A program made the position numbers and the translations under genes. The notes under the pieces are model-generated. The model ran no database searches. It was not told where the DNA came from and saw only the letters and a program-made list of their open reading frames with translations. 64,000 nt of DNA. Source: Endomicrobium sp. (GTDB lineage Bacteria; Elusimicrobiota; Endomicrobiia; Endomicrobiales; Endomicrobiaceae). This document shows positions 18,795 to 27,298 of the stretch, one piece after another. The stretch's first letter is position 1, and every line of letters starts with the position of its first letter. Location: contig JAISQW010000001.1 in assembly GCA_031273925.1 (NCBI GenBank), forward strand, positions 62,001-126,000, read 5' to 3'.

Positions 18795-19549
18795 ATAATA
18801 AAATAGAAGTAAAAAATTTTAATTGTTATTACAACCATGACCATATTTTAAAATCATTAAATATAAATATAATTCAAAATGAAATTTTAACTATCATAGG
18901 GCCTGCAAATAGTGGAAAAACAACATTTTTAAAAGCTTTAAACAGGATGAATGATTTGAATATAACGTATTCTTATAAAGGTGAAATTTTTCTTGATAAA
19001 AATAGTATTTTTAGTATGAATATGGAAAAATTAAGGCAACGTATTGGGATACTTTTTGCTATACCTTTACCATTACCTATGAGTATTTATGAAAATATTG
19101 TTTATGCTCCAAAATGTTTGAAAATTGTAAATAAAAAACAAGATCAAGATATTTTAGTTGAACGTTCTTTAAAAAATGCTTTTTTATGGAATGAAGTAAA
19201 AGATAGATTGAATTTATCAGCAATGAAAATATCTGGGGGTCAACAACAAAGACTTTGTATAGCTAGAACTCTTGCAATGAATCCTGAAGTTATTTTGTTT
19301 GATGAACCTTGTTCTGGATTGGATCATATATCAACTGAAAAAATTGAAACATTAATGACTGAACTTAAATACAAATATACTATATTGCTTGTTACAAATA
19401 ATGTAAAACAAGCTTCACGTGTGGGTGATAAAACAGCATTTTTTTTAAATGGTGAACTTATAGAAATTAATCAAACTGATAAATTTTTTATTTCACCTAA
19501 AAATAAACAAACTGAAAACTATATAACAGGAAGATATATAATTTCATAA
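18788..19549 (+). CDS. pstB: Phosphate ABC transporter ATP-binding protein PstB, copy 1 (altered Q-loop and switch)
   Basis: ATPase subunit of the phosphate importer, 253 residues. Walker A GPANSGKTT (38-46), the signature SGGQQQR (Ser149-Gly150-Gly151) and Walker B VILFDEP are intact. Two conserved residues are changed. The Q-loop, normally FQ(K/R)P before PFPMSIY, reads FAIP with Ala91. The H-switch, normally VTHNMQQA, reads VTNNVKQA with Asn204. The rest matches E. coli PstB closely, including the ending (QTENYITGRY). So its own Walker side should be weak at hydrolysis and at coupling to the permease, while its signature can still serve the partner subunit. It is best read together with copy 2. 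Confidence 0.93.
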   Translation: MVNNKIEVKNFNCYYNHDHILKSLNINIIQNEILTIIGPANSGKTTFLKALNRMNDLNITYSYKGEIFLDKNSIFSMNMEKLRQRIGILFAIPLPLPMSIYENIVYAPKCLKIVNKKQDQDILVERSLKNAFLWNEVKDRLNLSAMKISGGQQQRLCIARTLAMNPEVILFDEPCSGLDHISTEKIETLMTELKYKYTILLVTNNVKQASRVGDKTAFFLNGELIEINQTDKFFISPKNKQTENYITGRYIIS

Positions 19550-19621
19550 TAAGTAATCAAGTTATTTATAAATTAATTAAAGTTTTATGTATTTTTATAT
19601 TTTTTCTAAATAGTGATACTT

Positions 19622-20380
19622 ATGTTAAAGATAAAAGCAAATAATTTTAATTTATATTATAATGATTTTCATGTTCTTAAAAATATTAATATTGATATTG
19701 AAGAAAAGAAAATTACTGCTATTATAGGTCCATCTGGATGTGGAAAATCTAGTTTTTTGAAATCTATAAATAGAATTAATGATATAGTAGAGTATATGCG
19801 TGTCAATGGAGAAATTATTATTTCCGGACAAAATATTTATGATAAAAGAGTTGATGTTAATTCTGTTAGAAAAAATGTAGGCATGGTTTTTCAAAGACCA
19901 AATTTATTTCCTATTTCTATTTATGAAAATATCTCATTTGGCTTAAAAATTAATAAAATTGCAAATAATAAAAGTACTATTATGGCAATAGTTGAAGAAA
20001 GTTTAAGTTCTGTTATGCTATTACATGATGTTAAGGATAAATTATATAAGTCAGCTTTATTATTGACTTTAGAACAACAACAAAGACTTTGTATAGCTAG
20101 AGTTTTGGCAATTAATCCTCAAATTATTTTATTTGATGAACCTTGTTCGTCTCTTGATAATGTGGCTACAAAAAAAATTGAAGAATTGATAATGAAATTA
20201 AGAGAAAAATATACAGTAGTACTTGTGACCCACAATATGCAACAAGCAGCAAGAATTTCTAACGATACTGCTGTTATGATTTGTGGTAGAATAATAGAAT
20301 TTGCTAGTACAGAACAAATTTTTACATGTCCATCGAAAAAAGAAACAGAAAGTTATGTAACTGGTCGTTTTATGATATAA
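19622..20380 (+). CDS. pstB: Phosphate ABC transporter ATP-binding protein PstB, copy 2 (altered signature)
   Basis: Second PstB, 252 residues from ATG 19622; a GTG at 19613 is an alternative start. Walker A GPSGCGKSS (36-44), Q-loop Gln91 in VFQRPNLFPISIY, Walker B IILFDEP and switch His204 in VTHNMQQAA are all intact. The ABC signature is not: LSGGQQQR has become LTLEQQQR, with Thr149-Leu150-Glu151 replacing Ser-Gly-Gly. The flanking QQQRLCIAR is unchanged, so this is a point change, not decay. The altered positions carry the same residue numbers as in copy 1, which makes the pair easy to compare. The 72 bases between the copies hold no gene. Confidence 0.93.
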   Translation: MLKIKANNFNLYYNDFHVLKNINIDIEEKKITAIIGPSGCGKSSFLKSINRINDIVEYMRVNGEIIISGQNIYDKRVDVNSVRKNVGMVFQRPNLFPISIYENISFGLKINKIANNKSTIMAIVEESLSSVMLLHDVKDKLYKSALLLTLEQQQRLCIARVLAINPQIILFDEPCSSLDNVATKKIEELIMKLREKYTVVLVTHNMQQAARISNDTAVMICGRIIEFASTEQIFTCPSKKETESYVTGRFMI

Positions 20381-20405
20381 AAATTAGATATTTATAATAA
20401 TTTTT

Positions 20406-20427
20406 AGGAGGAATGTATAAAAAATAA
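20406..20427 (+). promoter_or_regulatory. Perfect Shine-Dalgarno with a five-codon frame, badly spaced for phoU
   Basis: AGGAGG (20406-20411) is the best Shine-Dalgarno match seen in this window, yet it ends 17 bases before the phoU ATG at 20429. Only one base after it an ATG (20413) opens the frame ATG-TAT-AAA-AAA-TAA, whose stop lies one base before the phoU ATG. Coupled re-initiation or a non-standard AUA start at 20417 (in frame with phoU) are both possible. This is inference only. Confidence 0.45.
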
Positions 20428-20428
20428 T

Positions 20429-21097
20429 ATGCGCCATTTTGATATTGAAATAAATGATTTACAAAATCGGCTTATTAATATGGCAAAACTTGTACAATTA
20501 ATGATAAAAATTGCATCAAAAGAGTTTATAAAAAAAGATTCACAACAGATAAATATTATACTTTCTATAGAAAATGAAATAAATATACAAGAAATAATTA
20601 TTGATAATAAATGTTTAAAATTAATAGCCTTAAATCAACCTGTAGGTACTGATTTAAGACTTATAACATCTGTAATTAAAATTAATAGTGATTTAGAAAG
20701 AATGGCTGACGAAGCTGTAAATATAAGCAAAATGGCATATGATTTACCAAATTTTTTACAATTAAAATTTCTTTTCATTAATATTTTAAAAATGATAGAT
20801 GATGTGCAAAATATGATTATGGATTGTATAAAAGCTTTTAATACTAATAATTCACAATTAGCGTTATTAGTACTTAAAAAAGATAATAAAGTTGACTTTT
20901 TAAGGGATAGAATTGTAGATGATATTAAAAGTTTAATGATAAAATTTACAAATATTGATATTATTCAAAAAGCTTTAGATTTAATTTTTATTGCAAAAAG
21001 TATAGAAAGAATTGGAGATCATGCAACAAATATTAGTGAAGACATTGTTTTTATGCTTCATGGTAAAGATGTACGTCATCCACAAAGACGCATATGA
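20429..21097 (+). CDS. phoU: Phosphate transport system regulator PhoU
   Basis: Two-fold helical-bundle protein (222 residues) that sits on the Pst transporter and dampens phosphate uptake and signalling. The two PhoU repeats each show the metal-binding type of helix: DLERMADEAVNISKMA in the first and SIERIGDHATNISEDI in the second. It closes the pst cluster, as is usual. No phoR or phoB sensor pair lies in the window. The start spacing is odd; see the entry directly upstream. Confidence 0.94.
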   Translation: MRHFDIEINDLQNRLINMAKLVQLMIKIASKEFIKKDSQQINIILSIENEINIQEIIIDNKCLKLIALNQPVGTDLRLITSVIKINSDLERMADEAVNISKMAYDLPNFLQLKFLFINILKMIDDVQNMIMDCIKAFNTNNSQLALLVLKKDNKVDFLRDRIVDDIKSLMIKFTNIDIIQKALDLIFIAKSIERIGDHATNISEDIVFMLHGKDVRHPQRRI

Positions 21098-21193
21098 TAT
21101 AATATAAACAAACGTTATAATAATTTAAGTTTATTGTTTTTTTATGTTTATGTATTCCAAATGTGTAAAAATTTTATATAATAGTTTTTGTTT

Positions 21194-22078
21194 ATGTTAG
21201 ATTATAACATGTTGTTAAACAATTTTATTTCATATGTAGACTTTGAAAAAGGTTTATCAAAAAATACAATTACAGCTTATAGAATTGATATTTTAAAATT
21301 TATTAAATATGCAAAAAAGAAAAATATTCTCATTGAAAATTTCAAACATTATGATTTAATAAATTTTCTATGGAATGTGAAATCAAAAGGATTAAAAGAA
21401 AGTTCCATTTATAGATTAATAGGATCTTTGAAGCAATTTTATAAATTTTTAAGCTTTGAAAATTTAATTAAAAATAATCCAGCTAACTATTTACTATTCC
21501 CAAAAATCTCCAAAAAATTACCGTCTGTACTTAGTTTTAAAGAAATTGTAATTTTATTAAATTCTATTTCTTGTAAAAATGAAATAAATACTAGAAATAA
21601 AGCAATAATTGAATTGTTGTATGCAACAGGACTTAGAATATCTGAACTTATAAATCTTAAGTTTTCTGATATAAATTTTAAGGATTGCTTTTTAAAAATT
21701 ATAGGTAAGGGTAATAAGGAAAGATTAATACCTTTCGGTGAAAAAGCTAAGAACTCTGTTATTAGTTATATTTCAAAAAGAAAAATTTGTTTAAATGAAA
21801 ATGACAATATATTTATTTCAAAATTTAAAAAAAAACTTTCTAGAATAGAATTTTGGAGACAATTTAAGAATATTGTACAAAATTCAGGAATAGATAAAAA
21901 CATTACACCTCATACTTTAAGACATTCTTTTGCTACCCATTTACTTGAAGGTGGTGCTGATATTAGATTTGTACAAGAAATGTTAGGACATGCTTCCATT
22001 GCAACAACACAAATTTATACACATCTTGACAAAAAAAAACTTATACAACAACATAAAAGATACCACCCTAGAGGGTGA
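21194..22078 (+). CDS. xerD: Tyrosine recombinase XerC/XerD
   Basis: Site-specific recombinase, most likely the one that resolves chromosome dimers at dif with FtsK. The N-terminal SAM-like core-binding domain is followed by the catalytic domain with Arg148 (ATGLRISEL), the beta-hairpin Lys (GKGNKERL), HTLRHSFATHLL, LGHASIATTQ and the nucleophile Tyr275. At 294 residues it is standard for XerC/D. It is the only such gene here and has no neighbouring integron or phage gene, so a housekeeping role is favoured. ATG 21194 is chosen; TTG 21188 is an alternative. Confidence 0.88.
   Translation: MLDYNMLLNNFISYVDFEKGLSKNTITAYRIDILKFIKYAKKKNILIENFKHYDLINFLWNVKSKGLKESSIYRLIGSLKQFYKFLSFENLIKNNPANYLLFPKISKKLPSVLSFKEIVILLNSISCKNEINTRNKAIIELLYATGLRISELINLKFSDINFKDCFLKIIGKGNKERLIPFGEKAKNSVISYISKRKICLNENDNIFISKFKKKLSRIEFWRQFKNIVQNSGIDKNITPHTLRHSFATHLLEGGADIRFVQEMLGHASIATTQIYTHLDKKKLIQQHKRYHPRG
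22064..22077. terminator. Short GC-rich inverted repeat at the end of xerD
   Basis: CACCCT and AGGGTG form a six-base inverted repeat across the last codons of xerD. It lies at the point where xerD and lptG converge, 20 bases apart. A GC-rich stem is unusual in this AT-rich DNA and could end transcription from either side. However, no T-run follows directly on the + strand, so this is a weak terminator call. Confidence 0.3.
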
Positions 22079-22097
22079 TATAATATATTTGTTAATA

Positions 22098-23192
22098 TTA
22101 TTTTTTTAATTTAATAAGAAAATAACTGCCTATTATAGAAAATATACTATTTGGTAACCATGCAGCTATAAAAGGAGACACTATTAAATTTTCGCCTAAA
22201 GACTTACTTATTGCTTGTACTCCCCAATAAATAAATGTAATACTTAAGGCTAATATAAAATCTAATAATTTATTTAATTTATTACCAAATTCCATTGCAA
22301 AAGGTATAGTAACTATTGTAATTATAATATGTGCAAAAATTGTAGCAAATTTGATATTAAAAGCAATTCTCGCTTTTATTGTACTTTGACCAAGATTATT
22401 TATTTTATTTATATATTTTTTAAATTCATAAAAATTCATACTGTTGTAACGTATATCTCTTACTACCATATCTTCAGGTTTTTTATTTATTCTGACATCA
22501 GAATAAATTTTAAAATGAGTTTTATCATAAATTTTATCAAAAAAACTATTTTTAAAATTTCTCATAATACAGTCTTCAAAAATCCACAAATTGTTTTTAA
22601 AAATAGCTTTTTTTGCTACCATTAAATATTTTATTGTAAAATTTTTATTATATTTCTCTATTATAATATCTTTCATCGTGAAATTTTTAGTATTTAGATG
22701 TTTTATTATCATCCTAGTATTATTAGGTAAAATAATTATTTGATTATAAAAATCTGTTTTAAATGATATTTTTTCCTTTTTTATTTTTTCTTTTTTTAGT
22801 ATTTCGCTGTATGAACTAGTTTTGGTAATAATAAATTCTCTAATAAAGCAATCACTTAATCCTATAATAGCACCTATTATGATAAAAACTATAATAATAT
22901 TCAAAATATTTATACCTGCGGCTTTCATTGCAATTATTTCATTATTTTTTGTTAGTTCTCCAACAGAAATCAAAATAGCTAAAAGAGTAGCTATTGGGAA
23001 ACCTTGAATAAACCATTCAGGAATATTTGACAATAAATGAAGTATTATTAAACAAAAAGATGTTTCATAGTTAATATACAAATTTAATTGTTTAAATGTT
23101 TGAGATACTGAAACTATTACTAAAAATATTACTACAGCAAATATAAAAAATTTTATAAAATTTTTTATAATATATTTATAAATTTTTGTCAT
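22098..23192 (-). CDS. lptG: LPS export permease LptG/LptF family (second gene)
   Basis: YjgP/YjgQ-family permease of the LptB2FG complex, which extracts lipopolysaccharide from the inner membrane. The 364 residues show two membrane segments at the start, a periplasmic domain of about 200 residues, and three or four membrane segments at the end. It overlaps the upstream gene by four bases (ATGA), as in lptF-lptG operons. The assignment as G rather than F rests on order only. It implies that the cell has, or recently had, lipopolysaccharide. Confidence 0.85.
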   Translation of the reverse strand: MTKIYKYIIKNFIKFFIFAVVIFLVIVSVSQTFKQLNLYINYETSFCLIILHLLSNIPEWFIQGFPIATLLAILISVGELTKNNEIIAMKAAGINILNIIIVFIIIGAIIGLSDCFIREFIITKTSSYSEILKKEKIKKEKISFKTDFYNQIIILPNNTRMIIKHLNTKNFTMKDIIIEKYNKNFTIKYLMVAKKAIFKNNLWIFEDCIMRNFKNSFFDKIYDKTHFKIYSDVRINKKPEDMVVRDIRYNSMNFYEFKKYINKINNLGQSTIKARIAFNIKFATIFAHIIITIVTIPFAMEFGNKLNKLLDFILALSITFIYWGVQAISKSLGENLIVSPFIAAWLPNSIFSIIGSYFLIKLKK

Positions 23193-24319
23193 TTTTTCAC
23201 CATTTGTTTACACAAATAAATTCCGATTATTGTAAGAATAAAATTTGGTGACCAAATTACAATTTTTAATAAAGTATGGTTTTTTTTACATAAATGGATA
23301 GCACATATGAATAATATATAATAAAATATAATTATACATAAATTAATTATAAATCCTGTCGCTTTACCATTTTTGCCAATCATTAATCCTATAGGTAAAG
23401 CAATAAATGCAAAAGCAAAAGGAGAAAATGTAAAAACCCAGCGAAACCATAAATCACGTTCATATATTATTGTTTGAAGCCCTAGTTTTTTATATTTTTT
23501 TATTATCTTAATTAACTTAATTGATTGTATTTCAGATGAATTTATACTGTGGTTTGTAGTTTTAACACTTTCAAATGGTAAGAAAAATATGTAGGTTCCA
23601 AAATTCATATGTGTTATATTATTTATATTAGAAAAATCAATGTTTTGCCAATAACCATTTTTAATTGTAAATTGTATGCCGTTTTTGAAAGTTTTTATTA
23701 TTGATGAGCGTGCGGTTATATGCCATGGATATTTGTCATCTTGTAAAGCGATATTTTTATTTATTTTTTTATTATTAACTTTATCTTCAAATTTGTATAT
23801 GTTAATACCAACTAACGAATTATCTCCGACTTTATCTGCATATAAATAGTAATTATTAAGTTTTAGTATTGATTTTTCTTTGAATTTTGATAATGGTTTA
23901 TTTTTTATAAGTTTTTCTATTATAAATTTCTGATAGTGATTTATTGAAGGAGTAATAAAATGGTTTAAAAAAACAAGACAAAAAGATATCATAAAAATTG
24001 AAATTATTATTGGCATTGTTAGTGTTATATAGTTTATTCCTAAGGATTTCATTGCTAAAATCTCATTATCAATTGATAATCTTTCGTACAAAAAAAATGA
24101 CGCAAAAAGTACAGCTGTTGGTATTGAAATGGTTAAAATATTTAGAACATAAAATGTAAATGTTACAAAAACAAAAAAAAATGAAGCGCCATTTGAAATT
24201 AAAAAATCCACAATTTTAAATATGAGATTAAGTACGAATATTATTGAAAAAATTATTACCCAAAGAATAAAGTATTCAAAGAAAATCTTCGTAATATACA
24301 AATGTAGTTTTTTTATCAT
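23189..24319 (-). CDS. lptF: LPS export permease LptF/LptG family (first gene)
   Basis: First gene of the two-gene minus-strand operon, 376 residues, with the same layout as its partner: membrane segments at both ends around a beta-jellyroll-type periplasmic domain. The segment EILAMKSLGINY matches the conserved cytoplasmic loop after the second or third membrane helix of LptF/G proteins. It is divergent from lysS with 253 bases between. lptA, lptB, lptC and lptD are not in the window. Confidence 0.85.
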   Translation of the reverse strand: MIKKLHLYITKIFFEYFILWVIIFSIIFVLNLIFKIVDFLISNGASFFFVFVTFTFYVLNILTISIPTAVLFASFFLYERLSIDNEILAMKSLGINYITLTMPIIISIFMISFCLVFLNHFITPSINHYQKFIIEKLIKNKPLSKFKEKSILKLNNYYLYADKVGDNSLVGINIYKFEDKVNNKKINKNIALQDDKYPWHITARSSIIKTFKNGIQFTIKNGYWQNIDFSNINNITHMNFGTYIFFLPFESVKTTNHSINSSEIQSIKLIKIIKKYKKLGLQTIIYERDLWFRWVFTFSPFAFAFIALPIGLMIGKNGKATGFIINLCIIIFYYILFICAIHLCKKNHTLLKIVIWSPNFILTIIGIYLCKQMVKK

Positions 24320-24452
24320 TTTGTGATATAATTGTTATTTTATAATGCTATAAAATTGAATCCCTTGCTTATTTTATATATAAAAATTATATAAACTTTA
24401 TTTGATTATTTCCAATTAAAGTATTACTCATTGTTTAATAACATATTTTATT

Positions 24453-24482
24453 TTGACTGTAGTATGAAAAAAGTAGTATCAT
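24453..24482 (+). promoter_or_regulatory. Probable promoter of lysS
   Basis: TTGACT (24453-24458) and TATCAT (24477-24482) are 18 bases apart. Transcription would start near 24489, giving a leader of about 84 bases before lysS. It sits in the divergent gap between lptF and lysS, where a promoter is needed. The -35 box is identical to the one before rpsO, which supports the call. Confidence 0.55.
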
Positions 24483-24572
24483 AGTTGTGAAGACATAAAA
24501 ATACCAGTATTTTATTATATAGGTTCAAAAAATATGCCTTATTATTGTTATAAAAATAGAGGAATTTAGTAA

Positions 24573-26051
24573 ATGAAAAATAAAACTCAAGATGTTGTAA
24601 TTCCTATTGAACAAATAATTTTTCAAAGAAAACAAAAAGTTAAAAATTTTTTAGATATAGGTATAAATCCTTATCCATCTAAATGTTATATAAAAAAAAA
24701 TAATAAAATTATACAGGAAGAATTTTTACCTCTTGGACCAGGAGAATATTCAAATTCAAAAATTAAAATAGCAGGTAGAGTAATAACTTATAGGAATATG
24801 GGTAAATCTGCATTTTTAGATATAAATGATGGATACGAAAAAATTCAGATATATGTTCGTCTTGATAAAATAGGTAAAGAACAATATATTTTTTTTAAAA
24901 ATATGGTTGATTTATCTGACATTATTAGTGTCTATGGAATACCTTTTAGGACAAAAACAGGAGAACTTACCATAATGGTAGAAAAATGGTACATGCTTAC
25001 AAAATCGCTTAGACCGTTACCTGAGAAATGGCATGGTATTAAAAATATTGAGATAAGATATAGACAAAGATATCTTGACTTGCTTACGAATAAATATGTG
25101 AAAAATGTTTTTATAAAAAGAGGTTTAATTATTTCAAGTATAAGACGTAAGCTTGAAGAATTAGGGTTTGTTGAAGTTGAAACCCCTGTTTTACAATCCA
25201 TTGCTGGTGGAGCAAATGCTAAACCATTTATAACACATCATGATAATTTAGGCATAGATTTATATTTAAGAATTGCTCCAGAACTATTTTTAAAACGTCT
25301 TATTGTTGGAGGCATGAATAAAATTTTTGAAATAGGTAAAAATTTTAGAAATGAAGGTATTGATAAAAATCATAATCCAGAATTTACTATGTTGGAACTT
25401 TATCAAACATATGCTGATTACCATGATATGATGGATATTACTGAAATATTAATCAAAACAGCGGCTGAAAAAGTTGGATGTACAATAAATTTAAACTTCA
25501 AAAGAGAAAAAATGTTTGATTTACTAAAAAAATACACTGGAATTGATTTATTGCCATATATTGAAAGTAATGACATGTTAAAATATGTAAAACAAAATCT
25601 AAAAGGTGTGAATTTTCCTGAAGATATAACTGCAAAAAAAGTATTAGATAAATTGTTTGATGAAATGGTTTTACCTAATTTAAAAAACCCAACTTTCGTT
25701 ATAGATTATCCATCAATTTATTCTCCTCTTTCGAAGGTAAAGTTTGATCAACCTGAAATAGCAGAACGTTTTGAACTTTATATGAATGGCATGGAAATAG
25801 GCAATGCTTATTCTGAACTTAATGATCCAGAATTACAAAAAGAAAAATTCGTACAGCAATCAAAATTAAAAATGAAAAAAGAACAAAGTGATCATGAAAT
25901 TTCATATGATGAAGATTTTATTTTTGCTTTAGAACAAGGTCTCCCACCAACTGGTGGTCTTGGGATAGGAATAGATAGACTTGTTATGGTTCTATTAGGA
26001 ATAAACTCTATAAGAGAAGTGATAACTTTCCCTTCTATGAAACCTGAATAA
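24573..26051 (+). CDS. lysS: Lysyl-tRNA synthetase, class II
   Basis: Charges tRNA-Lys; both lysine tRNAs of this window (CUU and UUU) are its substrates. The 492 residues hold an N-terminal OB-fold anticodon-binding domain (about 60-160) and a class II catalytic core. The core has motif 2 in FEIGKNFRNEGIDKNHNPEFT and motif 3 in GLGIGIDRLVM. The start has an AGAGGA Shine-Dalgarno about 10 bases upstream. It heads a run with lolC/E and lolD. Confidence 0.97.
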   Translation: MKNKTQDVVIPIEQIIFQRKQKVKNFLDIGINPYPSKCYIKKNNKIIQEEFLPLGPGEYSNSKIKIAGRVITYRNMGKSAFLDINDGYEKIQIYVRLDKIGKEQYIFFKNMVDLSDIISVYGIPFRTKTGELTIMVEKWYMLTKSLRPLPEKWHGIKNIEIRYRQRYLDLLTNKYVKNVFIKRGLIISSIRRKLEELGFVEVETPVLQSIAGGANAKPFITHHDNLGIDLYLRIAPELFLKRLIVGGMNKIFEIGKNFRNEGIDKNHNPEFTMLELYQTYADYHDMMDITEILIKTAAEKVGCTINLNFKREKMFDLLKKYTGIDLLPYIESNDMLKYVKQNLKGVNFPEDITAKKVLDKLFDEMVLPNLKNPTFVIDYPSIYSPLSKVKFDQPEIAERFELYMNGMEIGNAYSELNDPELQKEKFVQQSKLKMKKEQSDHEISYDEDFIFALEQGLPPTGGLGIGIDRLVMVLLGINSIREVITFPSMKPE

Positions 26052-26056
26052 ATTTT

Positions 26057-27292
26057 ATGAATTTTTTTTCTGTTGATTTGTTTATAGCATTAAGATATTT
26101 AAATCCTTTAAAATTAAAAAATAAAAACTTCTTTGAGTTATTTTCTGTTTTTTTTGCTGTAGGAGGTGTTACTTTTGGTATAGCTACTATAATTGTAACG
26201 CTTTCAATTATAAATGGTTTCCAAAATGATATAAAAAATAGAATTTTAGGTATGCAATCGCATATAGTTATTACAAAAAATAATGTTGAACTATTTGATG
26301 ATTATTTATTTATAGAAAAAATTCTCAGGGCCAATAAATCTGTGTTAAGCATTTCTCCGTTTATATGTAAACAAGGTGTTATAATAAATAACACTAGAAA
26401 AGCTTATTTTGGTAGCATAATAATTAAAGGAATAAATTATGAAAAAGAAAACAATGTTCTTAATTTTTCAAAAAAAATAGTAACTTTTGACAAAAAATTT
26501 AACTGGAAAAATATACCAGATAAGACAATAATACTTGGGAGTGAATTAGCAAAAAATATTAGTATAAATGTAGGTGATGAAGTAGTTTTTATGTTTTGTG
26601 ATAATTCTATTTATAGAACATATAAATTTAAAGTTTTGGCAATTATGCAATCAGGAGTATATGATTTTGATTCTTCTTTTGGATTCATTGATTTATCAAA
26701 AAGTCAATTTTTTTTATCAACACCAAATACAGTTGTTGGATTTGGTGTACGTGTAAATAATCTTTATGAAGTTAATAAAGTAGCGTTACAATTAAAAAAA
26801 ACAATACCTAATTCATATGTAATAAAAACATGGATAGAATTAAATAAAAATCTCTTTGCTGCCCTTAAATTAGAAAAAATAATGGTATTTCTTATTTTTG
26901 GACTTATAATATTTATTGTCACATTTAATATAATTTCAAATTTATTACTTTTTAATGTTCAAAAATCAAGAGAAATAGGTATAATGTCTGCTATTGGTTT
27001 TTCAAGATTTTTAATTTCAAAAATTTTTTTTTATGAAGGTCTAATGATAGGATTAATTGGTGTTATTTTTGGTACTATAATAGGACTTTTTATAAGTTTT
27101 TTATTAAAATTTTTTGATTTTTTTAAACTTCCACAGGATATTTATTATGTAAATAAATTACCTATATTAATAATACCATATGATGTAATTATAACAGTTC
27201 TAAGTGCATTTATTGTTATAGTAACAGCTGGAATTTATCCTTCATATTGTATTTCAAAATTAAATCCTTTGGAAATAATAAAACATGGATAG
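26057..27292 (+). CDS. lolC: Lipoprotein-releasing permease LolC/LolE family
   Basis: Inner-membrane permease of the LolCDE complex that releases outer-membrane lipoproteins to LolA. It has one membrane segment near the N-terminus, a large periplasmic MacB-like domain and three C-terminal membrane segments. Typical blocks are IALRYLNP, GGVTFGIATIIVTLSIINGFQ and REIGIMSAIGFSR. The 411 residues match the family. Only one permease gene is present, directly followed by lolD, so the complex may use a homodimer (LolF type) or a partner encoded elsewhere. Confidence 0.88.
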   Translation: MNFFSVDLFIALRYLNPLKLKNKNFFELFSVFFAVGGVTFGIATIIVTLSIINGFQNDIKNRILGMQSHIVITKNNVELFDDYLFIEKILRANKSVLSISPFICKQGVIINNTRKAYFGSIIIKGINYEKENNVLNFSKKIVTFDKKFNWKNIPDKTIILGSELAKNISINVGDEVVFMFCDNSIYRTYKFKVLAIMQSGVYDFDSSFGFIDLSKSQFFLSTPNTVVGFGVRVNNLYEVNKVALQLKKTIPNSYVIKTWIELNKNLFAALKLEKIMVFLIFGLIIFIVTFNIISNLLLFNVQKSREIGIMSAIGFSRFLISKIFFYEGLMIGLIGVIFGTIIGLFISFLLKFFDFFKLPQDIYYVNKLPILIIPYDVIITVLSAFIVIVTAGIYPSYCISKLNPLEIIKHG

Positions 27293-27298
27293 AATTAA

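Noticed and set aside
18788..20380. Reading one of the two pstB genes as a decaying pseudogene
   Set aside because: Both frames are full length, both keep Walker A and B and their C-terminal ends, and the changed positions are complementary rather than scattered. Decay cannot be excluded without comparison to relatives.
22329..22625. Plus-strand open frame opposite lptG
   Set aside because: Antisense shadow of an intact LptF/G-family gene. No ribosome site or recognisable domain.
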